Below are positions 45,488 through 54,367 of a stretch of 64,000 nt of DNA, one piece after another. Position 1 is the stretch's first letter. Every line of letters begins with the position of its first letter. A model generated the notes under the pieces. It made no database searches. It was not told where the DNA came from and saw nothing but the letters and a program-made list of their open reading frames with translations. The translations under genes were made by a program, and so were the position numbers. This stretch comes from CAWBCI01 sp963787195 (GTDB lineage Bacteria; Bacteroidota; Bacteroidia; Bacteroidales; JAGOPY01): positions 1-64,000 of the forward strand of contig CAWBCI010000060.1 of the NCBI GenBank assembly GCA_963787195.1, read 5' to 3'.

Positions 45488-48349
45488 ATGAGACAGAGGT
45501 CACTTCCTCAGAAAATATTTCTAGTTCTATTTATTTCATTATTATCCTTTCTTTTTCAGGAAGTTAAAGCCCAATACTTTTCAATTGGCGTCAATCCGGC
45601 CTCCGTCAGGTGGGAACAAGTCAATACCCCGCACTTTCAACTCATCACTCCCAGGTCATTTGCCAAAAATGTTAATTACCTGGCCAATGCCATGGAATAT
45701 ATTTATGGGCCTGGTTCAGCTTCCCTACACTCCCATCCTGTAAGAATCCCATTACTCCTGCATAATCTCAGCACAAATTCAAATGCCTTTGTACCCTATG
45801 CTCCCAGGAGGATGGAATTTATTACCGTTCCTGAACAAAACACCTATGCACAGAATTGGATGGACCAGCTGGTATTGCATGAATTCCGTCATGTGGCACA
45901 ATATGCAGTCATAAACCAGGGATTTACACATGGGCTCACCTGGTTTTTTGGACAGCAGGCAGTTCCGGCGATGATAGCTTTATTCGTGCCTTTATGGTTT
46001 ATCGAAGGGGATGCCGTAGGAACTGAAACTTCTTTAAGCATGTCGGGCCGCGGAAGGTCCCCATCCTTTTATCAACATCTTCGTGCTCAATTCCTGGATA
46101 AAAAAATATATCATTATGACAAAGCCGTGAATGGATCTTTTCGCGACTTCATTCCTGATCGCTACGAACTGGGCTATCAATTGGTCGGGCTGACACGGGT
46201 GAAGTATGGTAAGGATGTCTGGGCCAATGTTTTGAAAAATGTTGGGCGTCGACCCTTCACATTTGTCCCTTTTTCACATTCTCTGAAAAAACAAACAGGA
46301 CTTGGAAAATATAAACTTTATGATAGCCTGACTACACAAATAAGAGGGCAATGGAGAGAAAGGGACCGGAGAACAGCATTGACTCCTTTCCGCGTCATGA
46401 GCCCGGTTGACAGTGTAAATTACACGAACTATACCTTGGCAAGCAGACTTCCGGAAGGAAATATCCTGGCTGTAAAATCCTCCATCAACGATATAACAAA
46501 GGTTGTAGAGATAAGTCCTGATAAAAAAGAAAAAACTTTGTTTCTAACAGGAGTGAGTTTTCCTGAAGAATCAATCAGCTCTGGAGGCAATCTGATTTGC
46601 TGGTCGGAACGATTGCTTGATCCCCGCTGGAGCCTGAGGGAATATTCGGTTATTTATACCTACGACCTCCTGAGCGGAAAAAAGAAACAGCTTACGCGAA
46701 AAAGCCGTTATTTTTCCCCGGCCATCTCCCCTGACGGAAGCAGGATCGCAACGGTGAAGGTGAGCCTCGATAATCAGTATTCATTATTAATCCTGGATGC
46801 TTCTAACGGTGAAATTCAACAAAGCATTAAAACCTCTGAAAATCTATATTTTATTCAACCTACCTGGACTTCCGACGGGAAAAATATTCTGAGTGTCGTG
46901 CTGGGAAATTATGGAAAAAGTATAGTGTGGGTCAACTTGCCAGATTCATCAACGCGTTTTCTGATCCCCTTTACCTCCAGCGATATCAGCAGGCCATTCG
47001 ATTTCGGACATTACATTTTATATACCGGCCCCTATTCCGGGGTGGAGAATATTTTCGCACTTGACACGCTCACTAACAAAACCTACCGCGTAATCTCCTC
47101 CCGCTTCGGAGCGACTGACGGAAGTATTGCGCCCCATTCAAAAAATCTGCTGTATTCAAACTATACTGCTGATGGTTATCAAGTGGCAGAAACAGATCTG
47201 GATCCCGCGACCTGGACGGGTCCGGTACTCACCGGAAACTTCTCTACCCCACTGGCCGACAGCCTTGCAGCCATGGAAAACTTCCTTTACCGGAGCAAGG
47301 ACGTACCGACTGAGATATACGATACGGTGAAATACCGGAAAGCCCTGAACCTGTTTGATTTCCATAGCTGGGCCCCGCTTTCTTTCAACCTTAATAATAT
47401 GACCATAAAACCCGGTGTGATGCTCATGTCACAAAACCTGCTGAGCAGCAGCTACACGACCCTGGGATGGGAGTACGACCTGAATGAAGAAACCGGAAAA
47501 TATTATCTGGATTACAGTTATGAAGGACTTTATCCGACTATAGGTTTGCATGCTGATTATGGGCTGCGAAGAAGTGTTTATCTGGGAAAAGACAGCTTGC
47601 TTATCCCTTATAAATGGAATGAACTTAACCTGCAACTCAACTTAGGAGTTCCTTTGAACTGGTATTCTGGCCCCTGGTACCTGGGAGTGCAGCCCACTAT
47701 TGGGTCCACATATAAATACCTGAAAATTGTAAAGGGTTCGGAACTACGCTTCAATCATGATCGTATCCAAAGCATGGATTACGATCTTTATGCCTATACT
47801 CAATATAAGAAATCGCTTCGTGATTTATACCCAAAATGGGGGCAGCAGATCGAATTAACATACCATCATACTCCTTTTGACGGATATGACAATAATTCCA
47901 TTTTTTCGACCAACCTGGTACTCTACTTTCCAGGTATCATTCCTCACCAGGGTCTTAAATTATATGCAGGATACCAGGACAGGAAAGCAGCATATTATGA
48001 CTTCGGGAACCAGATAAACATGCCTCGGGGATATACCGGATTATTCCCTGGCCGGGCTTACAGTTTCTCGGGAACTTACGCTTTTCCGATTGCCTACCCC
48101 GATTGGCACGCGGGCAACTTCCTATACCTGAAAAGGATAAAAGGGGCTGTGTTTTATGATCACCTTATCGACACAAGCACTCCTTCTGCAATTACTTATA
48201 ATTCAATAGGTCTGGATATTTCGGTGGACTTACACATTCTAAGCTTCCTGGCGCCTTTTCAGATCGGGCTCCGGACCATATACAATATACAGGAACAAAG
48301 AATTGAAACCGCTTTACTATTCAATATCGATTATAATTCTTTATACTGA
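45488..48349 (+). CDS. Gluzincin-like / beta-propeller / outer-membrane beta-barrel protein
   Basis: 953 residues. After the signal peptide (ending 'EVKAQ'), residues about 30-260 resemble the peptidase-MA gluzincin domain: zinc motif HExxH in 'HEFRHVAQ' near residue 135 and a downstream Glu in 'WFIEGDAVG' near 175. Residues about 300-600 carry TolB/WD40-like propeller blades ('YFSPAISPDGSRIATVK', 'IQPTWTSDGKNILSVV'). The last 300 residues are amphipathic beta strands with an aromatic end ('IDYNSLY'), as in outer-membrane barrels. It may be a surface protease or a carbohydrate-linked assembly factor. The combination is seen only in Bacteroidota to my knowledge. Confidence 0.8.
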   Translation: MRQRSLPQKIFLVLFISLLSFLFQEVKAQYFSIGVNPASVRWEQVNTPHFQLITPRSFAKNVNYLANAMEYIYGPGSASLHSHPVRIPLLLHNLSTNSNAFVPYAPRRMEFITVPEQNTYAQNWMDQLVLHEFRHVAQYAVINQGFTHGLTWFFGQQAVPAMIALFVPLWFIEGDAVGTETSLSMSGRGRSPSFYQHLRAQFLDKKIYHYDKAVNGSFRDFIPDRYELGYQLVGLTRVKYGKDVWANVLKNVGRRPFTFVPFSHSLKKQTGLGKYKLYDSLTTQIRGQWRERDRRTALTPFRVMSPVDSVNYTNYTLASRLPEGNILAVKSSINDITKVVEISPDKKEKTLFLTGVSFPEESISSGGNLICWSERLLDPRWSLREYSVIYTYDLLSGKKKQLTRKSRYFSPAISPDGSRIATVKVSLDNQYSLLILDASNGEIQQSIKTSENLYFIQPTWTSDGKNILSVVLGNYGKSIVWVNLPDSSTRFLIPFTSSDISRPFDFGHYILYTGPYSGVENIFALDTLTNKTYRVISSRFGATDGSIAPHSKNLLYSNYTADGYQVAETDLDPATWTGPVLTGNFSTPLADSLAAMENFLYRSKDVPTEIYDTVKYRKALNLFDFHSWAPLSFNLNNMTIKPGVMLMSQNLLSSSYTTLGWEYDLNEETGKYYLDYSYEGLYPTIGLHADYGLRRSVYLGKDSLLIPYKWNELNLQLNLGVPLNWYSGPWYLGVQPTIGSTYKYLKIVKGSELRFNHDRIQSMDYDLYAYTQYKKSLRDLYPKWGQQIELTYHHTPFDGYDNNSIFSTNLVLYFPGIIPHQGLKLYAGYQDRKAAYYDFGNQINMPRGYTGLFPGRAYSFSGTYAFPIAYPDWHAGNFLYLKRIKGAVFYDHLIDTSTPSAITYNSIGLDISVDLHILSFLAPFQIGLRTIYNIQEQRIETALLFNIDYNSLY

Positions 48350-48430
48350 TAAGATATAGCAAATGCGCCTGTTCTCAGAATTTTTAATTCAGTGGGAACA
48401 ATTTTTGTATTTTCGTGACAAATTAATTCT

Positions 48431-48775
48431 ATGGATCTTCTGATAAAGTTACTTCTGCAAGCTATCGCGGTAATGGCCACTGCCTGGATACTTCCGGGAG
48501 TTCATATTAGGGACTTTTTGACAGCAATTATCGTGGCTGTAATACTTTCGCTGCTTAACATATTCCTGAAACCCTTGCTGATATTGCTCACGATTCCAAT
48601 TTCAATTTTCACTTTCGGCATCTTTTTATTGGTCATCAATGCGCTGATCATCCTGCTGGCAGGGAAGATAGTGCCGGGCTTTATCCTGGATGGATTCTGG
48701 TGGGCACTTCTATTCAGCATAATCCTCAGCCTGATTTCATATATCCTGGGAGTTAATAATTTCAGCAGATATTAA
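48431..48775 (+). CDS. Four-helix membrane protein (phage holin family 4 / PF04020)
   Basis: 114 residues, four transmembrane helices, with the typical 'PGVHIRDFLTAIIVAVILSLLN' and 'PISIFTFGIFLLVINALIILLAGKIVPGF' pattern (both shown in part). These proteins are called holin-like but occur widely in bacteria outside phages. It lies nine bases before the next gene, suggesting co-transcription. Confidence 0.85.
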   Translation: MDLLIKLLLQAIAVMATAWILPGVHIRDFLTAIIVAVILSLLNIFLKPLLILLTIPISIFTFGIFLLVINALIILLAGKIVPGFILDGFWWALLFSIILSLISYILGVNNFSRY

Positions 48776-48784
48776 ACTCATACT

Positions 48785-49246
48785 ATGAAAAATCGTCCCC
48801 TGACACATAAGGCAGAACTGGATGAGATCATCCTGAAATGCCAGTTTTGCAATGCCGGTATGGTTGATGAAGATAATCTGCCCTACGTCATTCCCATGAA
48901 TTTCGGTTATGACGGGGAAAACGTTTACCTGCATGGTTCGGCAACAGGCAAAAAGATTAATACACTTACAGCAAAGCCGGATATATGCCTGACCTTCAGC
49001 ACTGATCATGAATTGCGTTATGTGAATGAAGATGTAGCATGCAGCTGGAGCATGCGCTACCGCAGTGTACTGGTGCATGGAAAGGTTGAATTTGTGGATG
49101 ATCTGAATGAAAAGGTGCGGATCCTGAATATCATCATGAAGCATTATTCCGGAAAAGAGTTTAAGTTTAATGATCCTGCAGTGAAGGAGGTTAAAGTAAT
49201 GAAGGTCAATATTAATAAGATGGAAGGCAGGGCCTACGGATATTAA
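48785..49246 (+). CDS. Pyridoxamine 5'-phosphate oxidase-family flavoprotein (NimA-like)
   Basis: 153 residues with the split-barrel FMN-binding fold: 'GMVDEDNLPYVIPMNFGYD', 'VYLHGSATGKKIN', 'VCLTF'-type strand 'ICLTFSTDHEL', and 'YRSVLVHGKVEFVDD'. Members bind FMN or heme; the NimA branch is linked to nitroimidazole reduction, but activity cannot be assigned from sequence. It starts nine bases after the membrane gene. Confidence 0.88.
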   Translation: MKNRPLTHKAELDEIILKCQFCNAGMVDEDNLPYVIPMNFGYDGENVYLHGSATGKKINTLTAKPDICLTFSTDHELRYVNEDVACSWSMRYRSVLVHGKVEFVDDLNEKVRILNIIMKHYSGKEFKFNDPAVKEVKVMKVNINKMEGRAYGY

Positions 49247-49292
49247 TTCAGGATAATTATAGACTGAAGGATTATTGCACAAAAATTAAGAG

Positions 49293-49879
49293 ATGCTCGA
49301 AATATTAAATAAATGGGATACATCGGTCTTCCTGGCTATCAACGGATGGCATAATTCCTTCTTCGACCTGGTGATGTACAGGGTCAGTAATCCATTCGTC
49401 TGGATTCCCCTGTATATAATATTTCTCTATTACCTGGTAAGACATTATGACAAAAGGGCCTGGATGATCCTTTTTTTCAGCGCCCTCATGATAGCGATCA
49501 GTGACCAGACCTCTGTCCACTTGTTCAAAGATGTTTTTCAACGACTCGACCATGCCATAATCCGGCCCTTGAAAACATAGTCCACCTTGTAAATGGTCAT
49601 TGCGGCGGGCAATACGGATTTGTATCATCCCATGCTTTTAACTTTTTTTCGCTGGTAGTATACCTTTCAATGATGTTAGGAAAAAAGCTGAAGTATTTTA
49701 CAATTTTGGTGATACTTTGGGCTGTACTAATAGCATACAGCAGAGTGTACCTTGGGGTGCATTATCCGGGAGATGTGCTGGTCGGGGCAATCTGCGGGAG
49801 TATTCTGGGTTGGTTGATGGGAAAATTTGTTTTATATCTTTTGATGAAATTTCCTTTAAATGCCAATAGGGGATTTTAA
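49293..49879 (+). pseudogene. PAP2-family phosphatase, interrupted by one frameshift
   Basis: The protein is a type 2 phosphatidic acid phosphatase-like membrane protein. Its first frame ends at 49580 just after 'KDVFQRL'. Adding one base near 49544-49550 joins it to 'RPCHNPALENIVHLV', 'GFVSSHAFNFF' (conserved SSHA) and 'SRVYLGVHYPGD' (the SRx5HxxxD motif), ending at 49879. All three motifs (K-x6-RP, SSHA, SR-x5-H-x3-D) are present across the two frames. Without the shift the product lacks two of them. The 3' end abuts repeat copy D. Substrates of relatives are lipid phosphates. Confidence 0.85.
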
Positions 49880-49973
49880 TCCTGAAGATCCCGAACAAGA
49901 CTTTGTCTTTTCAGGATCAATTCGACTCACAACTTTTTCTTCACTTCGTTTGAATATTTGAGTGTCATTGATT
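49868..49973. repeat. Composite hairpin repeat, copy D (right half)
   Basis: GGGGATTTTAATCCT leads into GATCCCGAA...TTCAGGATC (49887-49918, one mismatch) and an ACTTTTTC/GAATATTT-type second hairpin, ending TGAGTGTCATTGATT. It lies between the convergent PAP2 and obgE 3' ends and may also serve as a terminator. Confidence 0.7.
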
Positions 49974-50954
49974 CAATTCCTTCCAGATCAGGTCTTTCAA
50001 TTTCATAATACCTTCTCCTGTTATAGAAGAAATAAATATAAAGGGCAATTTAGGAAGTGTCTTACGGATAGCAGTCTTTAATTCATCATCCAGCAGATCA
50101 CATTTGGAAACCGCCAACAGACGGGGTTTATCCAATAATTCAGGATTAAATTCCTTCAATTCATTTACAAGTATCTTGTATTCTTTTTTAATATCATCAG
50201 TATCTGCCGGGACTAAAAATAGCAAGAGGCTGTTCCTTTCGATATGTCTTAAAAATCTCAGGCCAAGTCCCCGGCCTTCATGCGCACCTTCGATGATGCC
50301 CGGGATATCAGCCATCACAAAGGAAGTTTTGTCACGATAGGATACTATACCCAAATTAGGAGTCAGGGTAGTGAAAGGATAATCGGCTATTTCAGGCCTG
50401 GCGGCGGATACGACTGAAAGAAGGGTGGATTTTCCTGCATTCGGAAATCCAACCAGGCCCACGTCGGCCAATAATTTCAGTTCCAGTATGACATCAGCTT
50501 CCAGTGCCGGTTCACCGGGCTGTGCAAATCGGGGAGTTTGATGTGTCGGGCTCTTGAAATGATCGTTCCCCTGACCACCCCTTCCACCTTCCAGGAGGAC
50601 ACGGGTTTCTCCGTCTTCGGTGATCTCAAAAAGAACTTCTTCGGAATCAGCCATTTTCACAACTGTTCCAAGAGGCACCTCTATGGTTTTATCTTCACCC
50701 CCTGCACCACTCATGAGGTTTTTTCCGCCATGCTCCCCATGTCCGGCAATTATATGCTTGGTATAACGCAGATGCAGGAGCGTCCAGAGTTGCTTGTTCC
50801 CTTTCACATATACATGTCCTCCCCTGCCACCATCCCCGCCATCGGGACCGCCTTTAGGGATAAATTTGGCCCGGTGCAGGTGTGCCGATCCCGCACCGCC
50901 CTTTCCGGAACGGCAGTATATCTTTACGTAATCGACAAAATTTGGATTGGACAT
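49965..50954 (-). CDS. obgE: GTPase ObgE/CgtA
   Basis: 329 residues, the short form without the C-terminal OCT domain, usual in Bacteroidota. It has a role in late 50S ribosome assembly and stress control. The glycine-rich Obg domain (1-157) contains 'SGKGGAGSAHLHRAKF' and 'GGPDGGDGGRGGHV'. The GTPase domain has 'GFPNAGKST' (G1), 'DIPGIIEGAHEGRGLG' (G3) and 'SKCDLLD' (G4). It lies 16 bases after hpt on the same strand; together they form a pair. Confidence 0.96.
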   Translation of the reverse strand: MSNPNFVDYVKIYCRSGKGGAGSAHLHRAKFIPKGGPDGGDGGRGGHVYVKGNKQLWTLLHLRYTKHIIAGHGEHGGKNLMSGAGGEDKTIEVPLGTVVKMADSEEVLFEITEDGETRVLLEGGRGGQGNDHFKSPTHQTPRFAQPGEPALEADVILELKLLADVGLVGFPNAGKSTLLSVVSAARPEIADYPFTTLTPNLGIVSYRDKTSFVMADIPGIIEGAHEGRGLGLRFLRHIERNSLLLFLVPADTDDIKKEYKILVNELKEFNPELLDKPRLLAVSKCDLLDDELKTAIRKTLPKLPFIFISSITGEGIMKLKDLIWKELNQ

Positions 50955-50970
50955 GGGCTATTTTAATTTT

Positions 50971-51522
50971 TCAGACAACTTTATAAATATCAGGCAGGTT
51001 GCGGCCATGACCATCATAATCCAGGCCATAACCTACAATAAATTCGTTAGGGATCTCCATTCCGATATAATCGATGTGAAAATCTTTTTGAAAAGCTTCC
51101 GGTTTAAATAACATGGTAGCAATGCGGACTTCTTTGGCACCAAGTCCCATAATCCTGGTAATGAGATGATCCATGGTTATGCCGGTATCGATAATATCTT
51201 CCACAACCACTACGGTCCGTTCATTCAGGTCTTCGGTAAGTCCAACCAGTTCCCTGACAATCCCGGAAGATTTAGTACCGGCATAGGAAGTCAGTTTCAC
51301 AAAACTGATCTCACATTCCATTTCCAGCTTCTTGAACAGATCGGCTGCAAACATAAAAGCTCCGTTAAGGATTACCAGGAAAATCGGGTTAGTGCCCTGA
51401 AGATCATGATTTATTCTTGTGGCCACTGTGGTGATAGCCGCTTCCAGTTCATCCCTGGGGATGGAGAGGGAAAAGGCCCTGTCGTGTACCCTGATGGTAT
51501 TCAATGTGCTGGGATCTTGCAT
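50971..51522 (-). CDS. hpt: Hypoxanthine phosphoribosyltransferase
   Basis: 183 residues. It salvages hypoxanthine (and guanine) with PRPP to give IMP/GMP. The PRPP motif is 'VVVVEDIIDTGITMDHL' near residue 108; also 'LNGAFMFAADLFKKL' and the hood 'VGYGLDYDGHGRNLP'. The start at 51522 gives the normal length. obgE follows 16 bases downstream. Confidence 0.95.
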   Translation of the reverse strand: MQDPSTLNTIRVHDRAFSLSIPRDELEAAITTVATRINHDLQGTNPIFLVILNGAFMFAADLFKKLEMECEISFVKLTSYAGTKSSGIVRELVGLTEDLNERTVVVVEDIIDTGITMDHLITRIMGLGAKEVRIATMLFKPEAFQKDFHIDYIGMEIPNEFIVGYGLDYDGHGRNLPDIYKVV

Positions 51523-51575
51523 CTTTTTCTTAAAAATATTTGCAAAGATAAGGGAATTTGGGAAGAGAGCCCGAA

Positions 51576-51881
51576 AGTCTTTAGTCTTTAGTCTTTAGTC
51601 TTTAGTCAATTTAAAAAAGAAACATATACAATTTTCAATTTACAATATAATATTTAATATTTCCATTCTGTGGATCTCCGTGAAAATCTCTGTGAACCTC
51701 TGTGAAACAAATAAAAAGGCTGCGGGTGTGATACATTTTATTATTACACGGAAATCCACTGAGGTAACGGAGTTACACAGAGAAAAGCTAAACACATTAA
51801 TAATTAAACAACACAAAGCATTGTATAATTAACATTTTCACTAAATCTGGCTGAAGACTTTAGACTAAAGACTAAAGACTT
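51576..51881. repeat. Intergenic repeat block bounded by inverted heptamers
   Basis: Left boundary: AGTCTTT repeated four times plus AGTC (51576-51607). Right boundary: its reverse complement AAAGACT repeated twice (51867-51880). Between them lies a CCGTG/CACGG-rich inverted-repeat segment (about 51669-51795) related to the one at 55010-55128. No gene is seen in the 404-base gap apart from the purE promoter. Confidence 0.6.
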
Positions 51882-51886
51882 TTTCC

Positions 51887-51894
51887 TACTTTTG
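51887..51894 (+). promoter_or_regulatory. -7 promoter element of purE
   Basis: TACTTTTG matches TAnnTTTG and ends 32 bases before the purE ATG at 51927. Confidence 0.5.
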
Positions 51895-51926
51895 TCCTGC
51901 CATTGTTAAACATCAAATCCTGAATA

Positions 51927-52430
51927 ATGAAAGCACTCGTAAGCATAATCATGGGCAGTACTTCCGACCTTCCGGTGATGGAAGATGCAGCTAAAGTCCT
52001 GAATGAGTTAGAAGTTCCTTTTGAAATAAATGCTCTCTCGGCCCACCGGACCCCAGAAAAAGTTGAAGAATTTGCTACTTCGGCAGTGGGTAGGGGAATA
52101 AAGGTCATCATCGCCGGGGCAGGTATGGCAGCTCATTTGCCGGGCGTCATCGCCGCCATGACTCCCATTCCTGTGATAGGTGTGCCTATAAAATCTACGC
52201 TGGATGGATTGGATTCCCTCCTGGCCATCGTGCAAATGCCCCCGGGTATCCCGGTTGCAACTGTAGCTATAAACGGCGCTCGCAATGCTGCTATTTTAGC
52301 GGCACAAATCATTGCCACCGGTGATCCGGCCCTTTTTGAACGTACCATAAAATTCAAGGAGGATTTGAAAGGAAAGATAGTGAAAGCCAATGAAGAGCTT
52401 GCGAAGATTAAGTATGATTTTAAAGTTTGA
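51927..52430 (+). CDS. purE: N5-carboxyaminoimidazole ribonucleotide mutase
   Basis: 167 residues, class I PurE of purine synthesis: it converts N5-CAIR to CAIR. The active-site loop is 'IMGSTSDLPVMEDAAKVL' near residue 7; 'SAHRTPEKVEEFA' and 'GAGMAAHLPGVIAAMTPIPVIGVP' (in part) are conserved. The catalytic His of 'SAHRTP' is present. It has its own promoter; no purK is adjacent. Confidence 0.97.
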   Translation: MKALVSIIMGSTSDLPVMEDAAKVLNELEVPFEINALSAHRTPEKVEEFATSAVGRGIKVIIAGAGMAAHLPGVIAAMTPIPVIGVPIKSTLDGLDSLLAIVQMPPGIPVATVAINGARNAAILAAQIIATGDPALFERTIKFKEDLKGKIVKANEELAKIKYDFKV

Positions 52431-52454
52431 AGAAGAAGATAAACAGGAAGAGCC

Positions 52455-53093
52455 TCACTTTTTCTGCATCATCATTACTCCGTCACGGATTGAGAGAAGG
52501 ACATTTTCCACTCTTTCATCATTCTGAATATACTTATTGAAATCAATGATACCGCGGGTTTCTTTATCTGCTTTCTTATAATCCTCCAGCACCCTTCCAT
52601 ACCATAAAGCATTATCGGCCAGGATCAATCCGCCCGGCCTGACTTTATCAAATAATTTCTGATAATAATCAATATAATGTTCTTTATCGGCATCGATGAA
52701 GACCATATCAAAGACTTCGTCCAGTTTAGGGATGATCTCCAGGGCATCTCCGAGATGCTGCTTAATCTTCTCATCCATTCCTGCTTCGCTTATGAATTTA
52801 GCTGCAAGCTGACGGGTTTCGGGATCTATGTCGATGGTGTGCAGGAGACCTCCTTCAGCCAGTCCCTGTGCCATGCAAATGGCAGAATAGCCCGTAAACG
52901 TGCCCACCTCAAGTATTCTCCGGGGCCGGACCAGGCGGCTGATCATCATCAGGAACCTGCCCATCACCGGGCCGGAGAGCATACTGGGAAAGGCGCTGCT
53001 GAGATGCGTGGCACGATGGAGCCGGTGCAGGAGCTCCGGCTCGGGTGTGCTGTGAAGTTCGGTGTATTCTTCAAGAGCTTTTGAAAGGATCAT
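52455..53093 (-). CDS. O-methyltransferase, caffeoyl-CoA OMT-like family
   Basis: 212 residues. SAM-binding 'ILEVGTFTGYSAICMAQGL' near residue 80, acidic 'HTIDIDPE', metal-linked 'MVFIDADKEHYIDYY' and 'LILADNALWYG'. This is the divalent cation-dependent catechol O-methyltransferase family 3. The natural substrate in Bacteroidota is unknown. Its ATG overlaps the M16 stop (four bases), so they are translationally coupled. Confidence 0.92.
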   Translation of the reverse strand: MILSKALEEYTELHSTPEPELLHRLHRATHLSSAFPSMLSGPVMGRFLMMISRLVRPRRILEVGTFTGYSAICMAQGLAEGGLLHTIDIDPETRQLAAKFISEAGMDEKIKQHLGDALEIIPKLDEVFDMVFIDADKEHYIDYYQKLFDKVRPGGLILADNALWYGRVLEDYKKADKETRGIIDFNKYIQNDERVENVLLSIRDGVMMMQKK

Positions 53094-54322
53094 TTTTCAT
53101 TATTTTTAAAGACGAGGCTACTCAGGCCGGCAGGATCAAAGATTTCCCCGGCCACTTCCAGAATCTGTCCGGCAGTTACTGCCTCTATATTTTTAACAAG
53201 TTCCTCTATGGTTTTCACCTGATTATCGTGCAAATATGCTTTTCCCGCTGAAAGCATACGGTTCAGGTTCGACTCATTGGAAATGGCCACCTGCCCTATC
53301 AGTTGCTTCCGGGCAAGCTGAAGCTGCATAGTACCGAGCTTTTCCCGTCTTAGCTTTTCCAGTTCTTTGAGTATAAGCGCTTCCGCCTTTTGCAAATAGC
53401 CATTGTCCATGCCGAGATAAATGCTGAAAACGCCGCTGTCGGTGTATGAAACATAAGCCGATTCGATGCTGTAGGTATAGCCATGCTTTTCCCTGACCGA
53501 AAGGTTCAACCTCGAATTTAAGGCCGGTCCTCCCAGGAGGTTGTTCAGCAATATCATAGTGAATTTATTCGGATGATTTCGGTCATAAGCGCTGGCCCCG
53601 ATGATGCAATGAGTTTGGAAAGTCGAGCGCTCCATTTCTTTACGGAAAGGCTGATAGGATGAAAAGGCTTCGCGTTTCCGGCTCAAAGTCCCGGAAGGTA
53701 TCTGCTCAAAATACTTTGTTGCCAGCTTCTTCAGTTTATCAATTCCCATATTACCCACCGAACAAAGGACCATATTTTCGGCCAGATAATATTCCTTCAG
53801 GAAATGAAAGATCTGATCCCGGTTAAATGATTGCAAATGTTCAGGTGTGCCCAGGATATTCATTCCAAGAGGATGTCCCTTGAAAAGATTTTCCTCAAAA
53901 ATATCATAGATCTCTTCAGCAGGGGCATCTTTATAGGAGTTGATCTCATCCTGTATGACCTCTTTCTCCTTTTTCAATTCCTTTTCAGGAAAGGTGCTGT
54001 TGTTAACTATGTCGGAGATCAATTCCATGGCTCTTTCAAAATGCTCATTCAAAAAAGAAGCATAGACACAGGTTTCTTCCTTGGTCGTGTAGGCATTCAG
54101 GTCTCCCCCGACACTTTCGAGCCGGGTCAGGATATGGTAGGCGCGGCGTTTAGCGGTGCCTTTGAAAATGGTATGTTCGATAAAATGGGCCAGTCCGTTC
54201 TCCATACTATCCTCATCCCGGGAACCGGCATTGATAAAAAGTCCGATATGGGCAACCGGTCCGGCTGCCGGCAAATGCAAGAGGCGCAATCCGTTTTTCA
54301 GGATTCCGAATTCAAATTCCAT
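53090..54322 (-). CDS. M16-family zinc peptidase (insulinase-like)
   Basis: 410 residues. The inverted zinc motif HxxEH occurs in 'LAHFIEHTIFKGT' near residue 49, with the third ligand Glu in 'EKEVIQDEINSYKD' near 122. The second, non-catalytic half begins about 190 ('CSVGNMGIDKLKKL'). The length fits the processing-peptidase/YmxG group. There is no signal peptide, so a cytoplasmic role is likely. It is coupled to the downstream O-methyltransferase gene by a four-base overlap. Confidence 0.93.
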   Translation of the reverse strand: MEFEFGILKNGLRLLHLPAAGPVAHIGLFINAGSRDEDSMENGLAHFIEHTIFKGTAKRRAYHILTRLESVGGDLNAYTTKEETCVYASFLNEHFERAMELISDIVNNSTFPEKELKKEKEVIQDEINSYKDAPAEEIYDIFEENLFKGHPLGMNILGTPEHLQSFNRDQIFHFLKEYYLAENMVLCSVGNMGIDKLKKLATKYFEQIPSGTLSRKREAFSSYQPFRKEMERSTFQTHCIIGASAYDRNHPNKFTMILLNNLLGGPALNSRLNLSVREKHGYTYSIESAYVSYTDSGVFSIYLGMDNGYLQKAEALILKELEKLRREKLGTMQLQLARKQLIGQVAISNESNLNRMLSAGKAYLHDNQVKTIEELVKNIEAVTAGQILEVAGEIFDPAGLSSLVFKNNEK

Positions 54323-54367
54323 AAATAAAATTTAAGCCTGCAAAGATAGAAATAAAGCGCAGGCTAT

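Noticed and set aside
48431..48775. Prophage holin
   Set aside because: The family name is misleading; no lysin, capsid, integrase or other phage gene is in the window.
51571..51610. CRISPR array
   Set aside because: Heptamer repeats without spacers; too short and direct, so a simple tandem array.
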